Positions 8,169-17,124 of a stretch of DNA of 48,464 nt are shown here, in pieces. Origin of the DNA: Burkholderia sp. lig30 (lineage in GTDB: Bacteria; Pseudomonadota; Gammaproteobacteria; Burkholderiales; Burkholderiaceae); the NCBI RefSeq assembly GCF_000687455.2, contig NZ_JGVW01000125.1, positions 1 to 48,464 on the forward strand, written 5' to 3'. Within the stretch, counting starts at the first letter, position 1, and each line of letters begins with the position of its first letter. A program made the translations under genes and the position numbers. The notes below the pieces were generated by a model. That model ran no database searches and had not been told where the DNA came from. It saw only the letters and a program-made list of their open reading frames with translations.

Positions 8169-9330
8169 GGGAGCCTCGCGAGCGCGTGATGGCCTTCAGG
8201 ATGACGGCACGGTCGACCGAGCCGCAGTAACAGCCGTCGTCGTCGACGACAGGCAGCGCGTTCGGGCTGGCGACCACGCGCGCGACGACGTGGTCGAGCG
8301 ACGCGTCGCGGCGGATGCTCTCGACGGGCCGCACGCGCGGCGCGGCGCTGCCGATCGCGTCGCGGGTAACGAAGCCGCGTATCTTGCGTTCGGCATCGAG
8401 GACGAACGCGTATTCGGCGCTGCCGTTGAGCGTCGCTGCGACGTTCGCGGGATCGAGCTTCGAGACGAGCGGCACCGCGCCCGTCTGCATCAGGTCGCCG
8501 GCCGTCAGGTAGCGGCTCGTGTCGATGCCGTCGAAGAACGCGCGGACGTAATCGTCGGCCGGGTTCGCGATGATGTCCTGCGGCGTGCCGACCTGCACGA
8601 GGCGGCCGCCCTCCATGATCGCGATCCGGTTGCCGATCCGCAGCGCCTCCTCCAGGTCGTGGGACACGAACATGATCGTGCGGCGCTGCTCCTTCTGCAG
8701 TTGCAGCAGCACGTTCTGCATTTCCTTGCGCTTGAGCGGATCGAGCGCGGAGAACGCTTCGTCCATGATCATCAGCGACGGGTTGACGGCCAGCGCGCGG
8801 GCAAGGCCGACGCGCTGCTGCATGCCGCCGGACAGTTCCGACGGCAGCTTCTGCGCGAACGTCGCGAGGCCGACCTGCTCGAGCACCTCCATCGCGCGGC
8901 GCTCGCGCTCCTTCTTGCCGACGCCGGCCACTTCGAGGCCGAACGCCGCGTTCGACACGACGCTGCGCTGCGGCATCAGCGCGAACGACTGGAACACCAT
9001 GCTCATGTCCTTGCGGCGCAGCGCGGTCAGTTCCGAGCGACGCACGGCGGCGACGTCGCGGCCGCCGATCAGCACCTTGCCCGCCGTCGGCTCGACGAGC
9101 CGGTTGACGAGGCGGATCAACGTCGACTTGCCGGAGCCGGACAGGCCCATCAGCACAAAAATCTCGCCTTCGCGCACGTCGAACGAGACGTCGTGCACAC
9201 CGACGACCTGGCCCGTGCGCTTGAACACTTCGTCCTTCGTCGCACCGGCTGCGAGCATGTCGAGCGCCTGCTGCGGATTGTTGCCAAACACCTTGCACAG
9301 ACCTTCGACCACGACCTTGGGGGCATCCAT
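8161..9330 (-). CDS. choV: Choline/betaine ABC transporter ATP-binding protein
   Basis: ATPase of 389 residues in the ProV/OpuAA family. I chose the ATG at 9330, nine bases after GAGGAG; another ATG directly abuts that site and is too close. Walker A is GLSGSGKST, the signature is LSGGMQQRVGLARAL, and Walker B is LMIMDEAFSALD with the H-loop in FVSHDLEEAL. Residues about 280-385 form the accessory C-terminal region with two CBS-like units (AEYAFVLDAERKIRGFVTRD, then ALPVVDDDGCYCGSV), which in this family senses ionic strength or nucleotides. First gene of the transporter operon. Confidence 0.9.
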   Translation of the reverse strand: MDAPKVVVEGLCKVFGNNPQQALDMLAAGATKDEVFKRTGQVVGVHDVSFDVREGEIFVLMGLSGSGKSTLIRLVNRLVEPTAGKVLIGGRDVAAVRRSELTALRRKDMSMVFQSFALMPQRSVVSNAAFGLEVAGVGKKERERRAMEVLEQVGLATFAQKLPSELSGGMQQRVGLARALAVNPSLMIMDEAFSALDPLKRKEMQNVLLQLQKEQRRTIMFVSHDLEEALRIGNRIAIMEGGRLVQVGTPQDIIANPADDYVRAFFDGIDTSRYLTAGDLMQTGAVPLVSKLDPANVAATLNGSAEYAFVLDAERKIRGFVTRDAIGSAAPRVRPVESIRRDASLDHVVARVVASPNALPVVDDDGCYCGSVDRAVILKAITRSRGSHV

Positions 9331-9778
9331 CGAAACCATCTCCTCGTGTAGCGGGGACACACGCGTCACACAGCGTGCCTACATGGTTGCCAGAAAAAAC
9401 CCCGGGCTGCCGACGAATTGCGACAGTCGCTTGAGGAAATGCGACACGGGTGGATGGCGGCCGGCGGCGGCGCCGGGCGGGACGGGGCGCGCGATGCGCG
9501 CGGCTTGCGGCGGTGCATCAGGCGCACGGCCAGTACAGGTGGGGGTTGCCGCCGATCGTTGTGCGGCGCGAGGTGGCCGGCGCGGTACGGCAGAAGGCTG
9601 AAGAATGCGCGTGAGGGTGCGTCGCTTTCCGACAAATCGGCGTCCGTTCGTGAAATCCCGCATGCGCTCGCGCGGCGCGACGCGAGGATGGCGATTGCAG
9701 CGGCGCGCTTTCGGACGGCTCGTCACTCATGAGGGCATGCGGCATCCGCGCCATGCCCTCATGTCGCGCCCCGCCGCG
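9331..9778. other. Non-coding region upstream of choV
   Basis: No gene I can support; open frames here are low-quality GC-driven frames. It should hold the choV promoter, but no -35/-10 pair stands out. The right end contains a strong hairpin, listed separately. Confidence 0.5.
9728..9763. terminator. Perfect 12-bp inverted repeat hairpin
   Basis: CATGAGGGCATG (9728-9739) and CATGCCCTCATG (9752-9763) are a perfect inverted repeat around a 12-base loop. It starts 16 bp past the stop of the DUF1795 gene on the minus strand. There is no T-tract on either side, so it may be a Rho-assisted terminator or an mRNA-stabilising hairpin. Confidence 0.6.
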
Positions 9779-10219
9779 TCAGCGTGCCGACGACGCTCGA
9801 AAACTCGCGAGCCAGTCGTGCCACATCGCATCCTGCTTTTCGCCGAACGAGCGAACGCCGGTGCAGGAAAAAACCAGCACGCGGCCGGGCTGATGAATGA
9901 ACGCGGCTTGTCTCTGGTGAATCGTCTGGGCGCCGTGCTTCTGTGTCGCACTGAACTGTTCGCCGGTGATCTCGCCATTGCCCAGCGTCACGGGCTCGCG
10001 CCGCGTCAGCGCATAGCCCGGCAGGTTCTTTCTGAGCAACACGAGCTGACGATCGAGATATGCGGTCAGCCCTTCGTCCGGCAACAGCGTGTCGCGGGTG
10101 ATATTGAAGTTGATTGGCGACAGGGCAGCGTTGGTCAGCACGAAAACGTTGGTTGTGCGATCTTCAAATCCGTCCGGCAGCGCAATACTGCCTTCCTCGA
10201 ACGTGTAGTGTGAATTCAT
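9779..10219 (-). CDS. DUF1795 protein, Eag-type T6SS effector chaperone-like
   Basis: Protein of 146 residues from the ATG at 10219. It matches the DUF1795/DcrB-like pattern well: YTFEEGSIALPDGFEDRTTN at the N-terminus, then NFNITRDTLLP, YLDRQLVLLRKNLPGYAL, IHQRQAAFI and a C-terminal WHDWLASFR. Proteins of this size and pattern (EagT6, EagR) are cytosolic chaperones that shield the transmembrane segments of type VI secretion effectors and are normally encoded beside vgrG and a PAAR/Rhs effector. Neither is present here, so it is an orphan and a chaperone role is inferred. Confidence 0.75.
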   Translation of the reverse strand: MNSHYTFEEGSIALPDGFEDRTTNVFVLTNAALSPINFNITRDTLLPDEGLTAYLDRQLVLLRKNLPGYALTRREPVTLGNGEITGEQFSATQKHGAQTIHQRQAAFIHQPGRVLVFSCTGVRSFGEKQDAMWHDWLASFRASSAR

Positions 10220-10814
10220 GTGATTTCCCAATGTTGTTTACCAGGGCGATGTGTTCAGGTCGATGCGCGCCCTTCATCTCGAGGGTGCCGGATGCGATTT
10301 CGTTGATCTGCACACCTTCCGGCTGAATCGCGTCGTTCTCGAAAAAATCGACCTCACGATTCAAATGGTATCCGCCAAATTCATCTCAAAAAATACCCAA
10401 CCGATGAATCTGCTTTATTTTTACACTTCTTGTCATTTTCTTTAAAATTCAACTCTCTACCTATCACAACAATTCGCACTGAAAATCAATATAACGAGAT
10501 TAACCGGCGATTATTTTCCCGCCGTGTCTGCGATACCCGAATCCCGCTCCGGACTCCGCCAAGCGGCCGATCGACCTTGGCCTCCGCACACCGAAACGAC
10601 GCAACGACGCGCATCGAACCGGCGTGTCGGATGACGAAACGCGAGAAACGACAGGTGCGATCGACCGGCTATGCTAGATTCACGGAAACGATTCCCGGCT
10701 ACCCTGCGCCGGCCATATTTCCGAGACATGCGCCCGACAAAGCGGGCCATCGTGCACCTCTGCCTTTTGAATCACGTGGGATCCGAAAATCCATAACGAG
10801 AGGGAACGCATTCC
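10220..10814. other. Mixed non-coding region, left part possibly a gene relic
   Basis: Bases 10164-10364 hold a 66-codon minus-strand frame that begins MNREVDFFENDAIQPEGVQ, with non-shadow-like composition. It overlaps the start of the DUF1795 gene and may be the remnant of a preceding gene; I do not recognise it. Bases about 10365-10520 are much more AT-rich than the flanks. The right end carries the ribosome binding site of the DUF2339 gene (GAGAGGGA). Confidence 0.4.
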
Positions 10815-13766
10815 ATGATGTGGGTCCTGGGCGCGATCGGTTTCGTCGCAGGCGGCATTGCCGGCCTGATGCATGACTTTTCTCCTGTGTATGGTGCGTT
10901 GCTGGGCTGGGTGCTCGGGTTCCTGATCGGCCGCACGCTGGATCGCGGCAAGCACCCGGCCGGGACAAAGGCACCCGCCACGCGTCGCGACGAGCCTCCC
11001 GGCACGCTGGCCGAGCGCGTCGCACGACTCGAAGCGACGGTCGAAGCGCTAACGCGGGAAGTCGCCCAGCTGCGGGGCCCGTCCGCGAACGCATCGGCAG
11101 CCGCCCCGCCGCCCGCACTTCCGGCGCAACCGCAGCCCGAGCCGCTACAGCCGGCGGTGCAACCCGCCGCCACGCGCGACGCGTACGCGATCCCCCCGCA
11201 GGGCGCCATCCCCGCATCCGTTTCCCGGACGGTCACGTCCGCGCCGCCTGCCGAACCGATCGCACCTCCCGTCGCACCGGCCGGCAGCGGCAACGCCGCG
11301 GCCACGCCTGCCACGCCCTCCATACCTGTTACGCCCGCCACGGCCGCCTCTGCGACAACCGGCGCGCGCAACACCGGCGAAGCCCCCGCGCCACGCGAAC
11401 CCGACCTCGCCGAGCGCCTGTTCCGTGCGGCGCGCGACTGGCTGCTCGGCGGCAATACCGTGGTGCGGGTCGGGATGATCGTGCTGTTCTTCGGGGTGGC
11501 GTTCCTGCTCAAGTACGCCGCCGACAGCAGCATGCTGCCGATCGAATTCCGTCTCGCCGGCGCGGCGCTGGGCGCGACGGCGCTGCTCGCGGCCGGCTGG
11601 CGCATCGGCGCGCGCCGTGCCGCGTACGGCCTCGTGCTGCAGGGCGGCGGCGTCGGCATGCTGTATCTGACCGTGTTCGCCGCCACCCGGCTGTATCACC
11701 TGCTGCCCGCCGGCGCAGCGTTTCCGCTGATGGTCGCGATCTGCGCGTTGAGCGCGTTCCTCGCCGTGCGCCAGAACGCGTCGCCGCTCGCCTTCATGGG
11801 CAGCGCGGGCGGCTTTCTCGCGCCGGTGCTGCTCGCGAGCGGCGGCGGCAGCCACGTCGTGCTGTTCACGTACTACGCGCTGCTGAACACCGGCATTCTC
11901 GCCATCGCGTGGTTCAAGGCCTGGCGCCCCCTCAACCTGCTCGGCTTCGTGTTCACGTTCACGCTCGGCTCGGCGTGGGGCGTCACCGCATACCGGCCGG
12001 CGCTGCTCGCCAGCACCGAGCCGTTCCTGATCCTGTTCTTCCTGATGTACGTCGGCATCGCGCTGCTTTATGCCGTGCATCGCGAGATCGCGCTCAAACA
12101 CTACGTCGACGGCACGCTCGTATTCGGCACGCCGATCGTCGCGATCGCACTGCAGGCCGCGCTGATGAAGCACGTCGCGTTCGGCCTCGCATGGAGCGCC
12201 GTCGCGCTCGCGGCGTTCTACCTCGCCGTCGCGGCCTGGCTCGCGCGCCGCCGCGACCGCCTCGGCCTGCTGTTCGACGCGATGCTCGCGCTCGCGGTGA
12301 TCTTCGCGACGCTCGCGATGCCGCTCGCGTTCACCGGACCGACGACCAGTGCCGCATGGGCGATCGAAGGCGCCGCGATCGTCTGGGTCGCGGTGCGCGA
12401 ACGCCGCCTCGCGCCGTTCGGCTTCGGCCTGCTGATGCAGCTCGCCGCCGCCGGCGCGTTCCTCTCGGGCATGCTCGCGCATCCCGAAGCAGCGGCGACG
12501 CCGCCGGTGCTCAACGGCGCGTACATCGCCACGCTGATGGTTGCGCTCGCAGGACTCTTCACGGGCTGGTGGCTGCATGGGCGAGGCGACGCGCGCGCAT
12601 GGCACGCGTGGATGCCGGAGATCGGCCTCGCGGCCGCCGGTTGGGGATTGCTATGGTGGATCGGCGGCGGGCTGCACGAAATCGTCGCGTATGCCGACGC
12701 GCACGTCGACGCGAACCGCGCGCGCTTCATGCTGGACGCGATCGCGCTGTTCGCGGCCTCGACCGCATGGCTCGCCCACGCCGCGCGCAGAACGCTCGCG
12801 TGGCCGCTCGCCGAATGGCCGGCGCTCGCGCTCGTGCCGGCGCTGACGCTGCTCGCGGTCCGCGCGTTCGAGCTCGACGAAGCCCCGCTCACCGGGCTCG
12901 GCGCGCTCGCCTGGCCGATCGTCGTCGCGTCGGTTTACGCGCTGCTGTGGCGCCAGCAACGCGACACCGGCGAACGCGCGATCGCGCCGCTGCATGCGCT
13001 GATGTTCTGGAACCTCTGCGGCCTGCTCGCGCTGGAGGGCTTCTGGCGTCTGCGCGCGTTCGTGCCGGAAGGCGCGTGGAGCTGGAGCGCCTGGGCCTAC
13101 GGCTTCGGCCTGCTGCTTCTGCTGGTGTCCGGCGCGGGCGCGCGCCTGCGGTGGCCCGTCGCGCGCTTCGCGCACGCGTATCAGGTCTGGGGCGCGACGC
13201 CGCTCGCCGCGTTGCTGTGGGCATGGAGCGTCGCCAGCACGCAAAGCGACGGCGATGCGTCGCCGCTCGTCTGGCTGCCGTTGCTGAATCCGCTCGATGT
13301 CGCGCAGCTGCTCGCGTTCCTCGCGGTCGCGACATGGCTGCGGCGCCTGAAGGCACTCGGTGTCCCGTGGCATACCCGCGCCGTCGATTACGCCGCGCTC
13401 GCGACCGTGTTCCTGTGGTTCAACGCGTTGCTGCTGCGTACGCTGCACTACTGGGCAGACGTGCCGTATGCCATCGACGACATGGCCCGCTCGACGCTCG
13501 CGCAGGCGTCGATGTCCGTGTTCTGGACCGTGTGGGCGCTCGCGACGATGATCTGGGCGACACGCCGCGTGCTGCGTCCGCTCTGGTTCGCGGGCGCCGC
13601 GTTGCTCGCGATCACCGTCGTCAAGCTGTTCCTGTTCGACCTGTCGCACCTGCAGGGCCTCGAACGGATCGTGTCCTTCATCGGCATCGGCACGCTGCTG
13701 CTGTTGATCGGCTATTTTTCGCCGCTGCCGCCGAAGGCGAAAGACCTCACCGAAGGCAGCCCATGA
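10815..13766 (+). CDS. DUF2339 polytopic membrane protein
   Basis: Large integral membrane protein of 983 residues. Residues 1-40 form a glycine-rich membrane hairpin (MWVLGAIGFVAGGIAGLMHD). A cytosolic stretch of about 150 residues follows, with a short coiled-coil-like segment (LAERVARLEATVEALTREV) and then a Pro/Ala-rich linker. From about residue 205 to the end there are more than 20 hydrophobic helices, beginning after LLGGNTVVRVGMIVLFFGVAF, the usual opening of the DUF2339 domain. The function of the family is unknown; suggestions centre on the cell envelope. Its stop overlaps the start of the DUF3999 gene (ATGA). Confidence 0.9.
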   Translation: MMWVLGAIGFVAGGIAGLMHDFSPVYGALLGWVLGFLIGRTLDRGKHPAGTKAPATRRDEPPGTLAERVARLEATVEALTREVAQLRGPSANASAAAPPPALPAQPQPEPLQPAVQPAATRDAYAIPPQGAIPASVSRTVTSAPPAEPIAPPVAPAGSGNAAATPATPSIPVTPATAASATTGARNTGEAPAPREPDLAERLFRAARDWLLGGNTVVRVGMIVLFFGVAFLLKYAADSSMLPIEFRLAGAALGATALLAAGWRIGARRAAYGLVLQGGGVGMLYLTVFAATRLYHLLPAGAAFPLMVAICALSAFLAVRQNASPLAFMGSAGGFLAPVLLASGGGSHVVLFTYYALLNTGILAIAWFKAWRPLNLLGFVFTFTLGSAWGVTAYRPALLASTEPFLILFFLMYVGIALLYAVHREIALKHYVDGTLVFGTPIVAIALQAALMKHVAFGLAWSAVALAAFYLAVAAWLARRRDRLGLLFDAMLALAVIFATLAMPLAFTGPTTSAAWAIEGAAIVWVAVRERRLAPFGFGLLMQLAAAGAFLSGMLAHPEAAATPPVLNGAYIATLMVALAGLFTGWWLHGRGDARAWHAWMPEIGLAAAGWGLLWWIGGGLHEIVAYADAHVDANRARFMLDAIALFAASTAWLAHAARRTLAWPLAEWPALALVPALTLLAVRAFELDEAPLTGLGALAWPIVVASVYALLWRQQRDTGERAIAPLHALMFWNLCGLLALEGFWRLRAFVPEGAWSWSAWAYGFGLLLLLVSGAGARLRWPVARFAHAYQVWGATPLAALLWAWSVASTQSDGDASPLVWLPLLNPLDVAQLLAFLAVATWLRRLKALGVPWHTRAVDYAALATVFLWFNALLLRTLHYWADVPYAIDDMARSTLAQASMSVFWTVWALATMIWATRRVLRPLWFAGAALLAITVVKLFLFDLSHLQGLERIVSFIGIGTLLLLIGYFSPLPPKAKDLTEGSP

Positions 13767-15103
13767 AACGCGTTCTTGCAGCGATCGGATTGAGTGCATG
13801 GTCGTCGCTCGCGGGCGCCGGCACGGGCGACGCGCATTTCGCGCAACGGTTCGCGCTCGATCTCGACGGCAATGCCCCGTACTACGCGGTCACGGTGCCG
13901 CAGGCGGTCTATGCGGCAAGCCTGCACGGCGACCTCGGCGACCTGCGCGTGCTCAACGGCGCGGGCGAACCCGTTCCGTATTCGCTCGACGCGCCGGCGC
14001 CCGCGGGGCCTCCGCCGCAACGCCGGCCAGTCCATTGGTTCCCGCTTCCGGCGGCCGACGGCGGCACGCGCAATGCGCCGCTCGGCGTGTCGGTCGCGGC
14101 GGACGGGTCGCTCCACGCGACGGCGACGCCGCCACGCGCGGGACGCAGCGCGGACCTCGTCGATCTCGCGCGCGTCGACGGTCAGGTCGAAGCATTGCTG
14201 ATCCATCTGCGCAACGACAGCTATCAGGGCCGCGTGAGCGTCGAGACGAGCAACGACTTGCGCAGCTGGCAGCCGCTGACCGACACGCAACTGCTCAAGG
14301 TCAGCTACGACGGCAACACGCTGACCCAGGAGCGCATCGAGCTCGACGGCGCGCGCGGGCGCTACCTGCGGTTGAACTGGCCGGACGGCGCGCCGGAGAT
14401 CGCGTCCGCCGAAGTCGAACTGCGAACGGACGACGCAAGCGCGGCCACGCCGCGGCAGTGGCGCGACGGCGCGCGGGTGCGAGCCGGCCAGTCTCCTGGC
14501 GAGTATCTGTTCGAAACGGATGGCGCCTATCCGGTCGATCGTCTGCGTCTGGATCTGCCGCAGCCGAACACCGTCGCACACGCCACGGCCCAGTCTCGCG
14601 CGAACGCGCAGGCGCCGTGGCGCGACGTGGCGAACGGCGTGCTGTTCCGGTTGCGCGGCCAGTCCGGCGATCAGCGCAACCGGCCGCTGGAACTGCAGCC
14701 GGACCGGGATCGGGCGTGGCGCATCGTCGTCGATACGCGCAACGGCGGCCTGGGCGGCGGCATGCCGTCGGTCGTGGTCGGCTGGCGTCCCGCGTCGCTG
14801 ACCTTCCTCGCGCGCGGCGCGCCGCCGTTCACGCTTGCCGTCGGCAATGCGCGGCTCGTGTCGGCGGCCGTGCGCCGCGACGAATTGCTGATCGGCGCGG
14901 GAACCGCGATCTCGTCCGCGCGCGTCGGTCATGCGCTGCCGGTCTCGCCGCAGGAAGCCCGCGCGGCCGCCGCGACCGAAGATGCCGACGCGACGCGCCG
15001 CCACGTGCTGTGGGCGGCACTCGTCGTCGCGGTCGGTGCGCTCGGGACGATCGCCTGGCGCCTGTCGCGCGGCGGCGGAACGCAGGATCGCGAAAGCCGC
15101 TGA
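13763..15103 (+). CDS. DUF3999 membrane-anchored periplasmic protein
   Basis: Protein of 446 residues starting at the ATG that overlaps the DUF2339 stop. It has a signal peptide (residues 1-20, ending AGAG), a large beta-rich periplasmic region with repeated discoidin-like segments (SVETSNDLRSWQPL, LRLNWPDGAPEIASAEVEL), and one C-terminal membrane helix (VLWAALVVAVGALGTIAW) followed by an Arg-rich tail. DUF3999 proteins are typically encoded directly after DUF2339 proteins, so the pair probably works as a complex across the inner membrane. No enzymatic motif is evident. Confidence 0.88.
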   Translation: MKRVLAAIGLSAWSSLAGAGTGDAHFAQRFALDLDGNAPYYAVTVPQAVYAASLHGDLGDLRVLNGAGEPVPYSLDAPAPAGPPPQRRPVHWFPLPAADGGTRNAPLGVSVAADGSLHATATPPRAGRSADLVDLARVDGQVEALLIHLRNDSYQGRVSVETSNDLRSWQPLTDTQLLKVSYDGNTLTQERIELDGARGRYLRLNWPDGAPEIASAEVELRTDDASAATPRQWRDGARVRAGQSPGEYLFETDGAYPVDRLRLDLPQPNTVAHATAQSRANAQAPWRDVANGVLFRLRGQSGDQRNRPLELQPDRDRAWRIVVDTRNGGLGGGMPSVVVGWRPASLTFLARGAPPFTLAVGNARLVSAAVRRDELLIGAGTAISSARVGHALPVSPQEARAAAATEDADATRRHVLWAALVVAVGALGTIAWRLSRGGGTQDRESR

Positions 15104-15124
15104 GCGAAGCGGCGCGCGATGAAT

Positions 15125-15152
15125 GCGTGGGCGACACCGGCGTCGCCCACGC
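15125..15152. terminator. Bidirectional hairpin between convergent genes
   Basis: GCGTGGGCGAC (15125-15135) and GTCGCCCACGC (15142-15152) form a perfect 11-bp stem with a six-base loop. It lies between the convergent ends of the DUF3999 and hydroxylase genes. There is no long T-tract. Confidence 0.75.
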
Positions 15153-15168
15153 TCCGAGCCCTCCCCGC

Positions 15169-16947
15169 TCAATCCCTGCCGAGAATGGCGGCAAGCGCGT
15201 GCTGAAGCGAGACCCTGGCGGTATCGGCATCGAACACGCCGGCACAGTGCCGCCACGCGACATACCCGTCCGGCCGCACGAGCAACGCACCCGCCTCGTC
15301 GATCTCGCGCAGTCGCTGCCAGTCGCAGTACACGTCCTGACAGGCGGGTTCGCCGATCACGACGGTACGCAGGAACGGCAAGCCCAGCGCTCGCGCAGCC
15401 TCTCTCCAGGCCTGGCCGGACAGCCCGGTGACGAGCGAGAACTTGCCCTTGCCGACCACGTCGAGCGTCGACACGCGCCTCCCGTGCCGGTCGATCAGCC
15501 ACGCATGCGGGATCTTCGCGCCCGGCCGCGTGGTCGGCTGCAGGTGGAGTTCGGGATCGCGCGCCCACACTTCCGGCTCGGCGTTCGCATCGGACAGCAC
15601 GGCCGACGACGCATAACGCTGGTTCATCTCCACGCCTTGCGCATTGAACTCGCGATTCTTCAGTTCCAGCGCATCGAGCGCGGCCTGGCGCGCGCGGGCC
15701 CCTTCCGGGCCGGGGTCCTTGAAGCGCGCGATGCCGGCCGCGATCGGGTTCGCGGCCCCCTCCACGCTGAACACCTTCTTGAGCGGCGCATAGTCGACGC
15801 GCGACTGGTTCGCGCGCAGCACGATCTGCTTGCCGACGGGCGCGCGCTCGTCCGAATAGGTGTCGAGCAAGCGCGGCGCCGCATGCCCGTGGATCACGAA
15901 TGCGAGCTTCCACGCGAGGTTGAACGCGTCCTGCACGCAGGTATTCAGGCCGAGGCCGCTCGAAGGCGGATGCCGGTGCACCGCGTCGCCACCGCAGAAC
16001 ACGCGCCCTTTCGAATAGGCGGTCGCGTACGACTGGTTCACGTACCAGACCGACTTGCGCGCGATGTCGATCTCGAGATCGGGATCGCCCACCAGCACGC
16101 GGATCTTCTGCAGCACGGTTTCGTCGCGCTGATCCGGGTCGCCCTTCGAGATGTCGAAGCCCCACCCCGCGATCCACTGCGTCCACGGCTTGATCGCGCG
16201 CAGCAGGCCCATGCCGATCTCGCCGAAGCTGGCGTCCGGGCTGACGATCCAGTGCAGGATGCTGGGGCGGTGCTGCACGTAACGCGACAGGTCGGCGTTG
16301 AAGATCGTGTACAGCGTGCCGGCACGGCCCATCTCGCCGGTGATCGGCAGGCCGATGTCCTCGGCGATCTGCGAGCGCGCGCCGTCCGCCCCCACCAGAT
16401 ACCGCGAGCGCATCGCATACTCGCGGCCCGACAGGCGGTCGCGCAGCCGAACCGTCACGCCCTGCGCGTCCTGCTCGTGCGACAGGTATTCGGTGTTGGT
16501 CGCGAACGTGGCGCCGCGCGCCGCTGCGTTCTTGAACAGGATCGGCTCGATGTTCGGCTGGATCAGGTCCACCAGCGGGCAGGGACTGCCCTGCAGATAG
16601 TCGCCCTTGCGGGCATCGCCGGTGCCCCACGAGCGCAGGCGCACGAGCTCTTCTCCGGCAAGACTGGTCGTAAACATGCAGTCGCCCATCGATTCCCACG
16701 GCGTCGCGTAGCGATGCGTTTCTTCCTCGATGCCGAGATCGCGGTACACCTCCATTGCGCGCTGGTTGGTGATGTGCGCGCGCGGCGTGTCGGCCAGCCA
16801 GTTCGGGCGCGACACCATGTGTGCGCCGACGCCATAGGTGGCCAGCGCAAGCGCGGTGGTGGCGCCCATCGGGCCCGAGCCGACCACGAGCACGTCGGTA
16901 TCGAAGCCGCGTGCCGCCGCGGCATTGTCCGGGGAAATCACGCTCAT
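15169..16947 (-). CDS. TfdB-like FAD-dependent phenol hydroxylase
   Basis: Class A flavoprotein monooxygenase of 592 residues, the length of 2,4-dichlorophenol 6-monooxygenases. It should add an ortho hydroxyl to a phenol or related aromatic using NAD(P)H and O2. Visible motifs are the FAD Rossmann loop DVLVVGSGPMGATTALALA (about 17-35), the DG motif YLVGADGARS and the second FAD motif RVFCGGDAVHRHPPSSGLGL with NTCVQDAFNLAWKLA. A C-terminal thioredoxin-like domain follows. The ATG at 16947 has an upstream GGAG. It is divergent from a LysR gene that probably activates it. No chlorocatechol or meta-cleavage genes are adjacent, so the physiological substrate is unknown. Confidence 0.82.
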   Translation of the reverse strand: MSVISPDNAAAARGFDTDVLVVGSGPMGATTALALATYGVGAHMVSRPNWLADTPRAHITNQRAMEVYRDLGIEEETHRYATPWESMGDCMFTTSLAGEELVRLRSWGTGDARKGDYLQGSPCPLVDLIQPNIEPILFKNAAARGATFATNTEYLSHEQDAQGVTVRLRDRLSGREYAMRSRYLVGADGARSQIAEDIGLPITGEMGRAGTLYTIFNADLSRYVQHRPSILHWIVSPDASFGEIGMGLLRAIKPWTQWIAGWGFDISKGDPDQRDETVLQKIRVLVGDPDLEIDIARKSVWYVNQSYATAYSKGRVFCGGDAVHRHPPSSGLGLNTCVQDAFNLAWKLAFVIHGHAAPRLLDTYSDERAPVGKQIVLRANQSRVDYAPLKKVFSVEGAANPIAAGIARFKDPGPEGARARQAALDALELKNREFNAQGVEMNQRYASSAVLSDANAEPEVWARDPELHLQPTTRPGAKIPHAWLIDRHGRRVSTLDVVGKGKFSLVTGLSGQAWREAARALGLPFLRTVVIGEPACQDVYCDWQRLREIDEAGALLVRPDGYVAWRHCAGVFDADTARVSLQHALAAILGRD

Positions 16948-17085
16948 TTCCTGTCTCCATCAGATTGTTGTGACGATCCGCGCTGCATCGGCGTCCGAAC
17001 GGCGGGCGGCCGATGCAGTGCGTGACGAGAGGGAAATGATAGCGAGACGCACCCTATGCGAATAATGCGATAATCAAATACCGCT

Positions 17086-17102
17086 TATCCACTAAATGGA
17101 TA
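17086..17102. promoter_or_regulatory. Palindrome in LysR/hydroxylase intergenic region
   Basis: TATCCACTAAATGGATA is an inverted repeat (TATCCA/TGGATA, five-base centre). It lies 22 bp upstream of the LysR start and about 140 bp from the hydroxylase start. A LysR-type binding site is a reasonable reading, probably autoregulatory given its position. The surrounding 60 bp is AT-rich for this genome. Confidence 0.5.
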
Positions 17103-17124
17103 GCCAGACCGGTCGATACGGAAC

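Noticed and set aside
11909..13762. Plus-strand open frame running ahead of the DUF3999 start
   Set aside because: It is the +1 shadow of the DUF2339 gene; only the part from 13763 encodes the DUF3999 protein.
13712..16960. Two open frames over 1,000 codons long, one on each strand
   Set aside because: They overlap DUF3999 and the hydroxylase in other frames, have Arg-rich composition and no recognisable domain.
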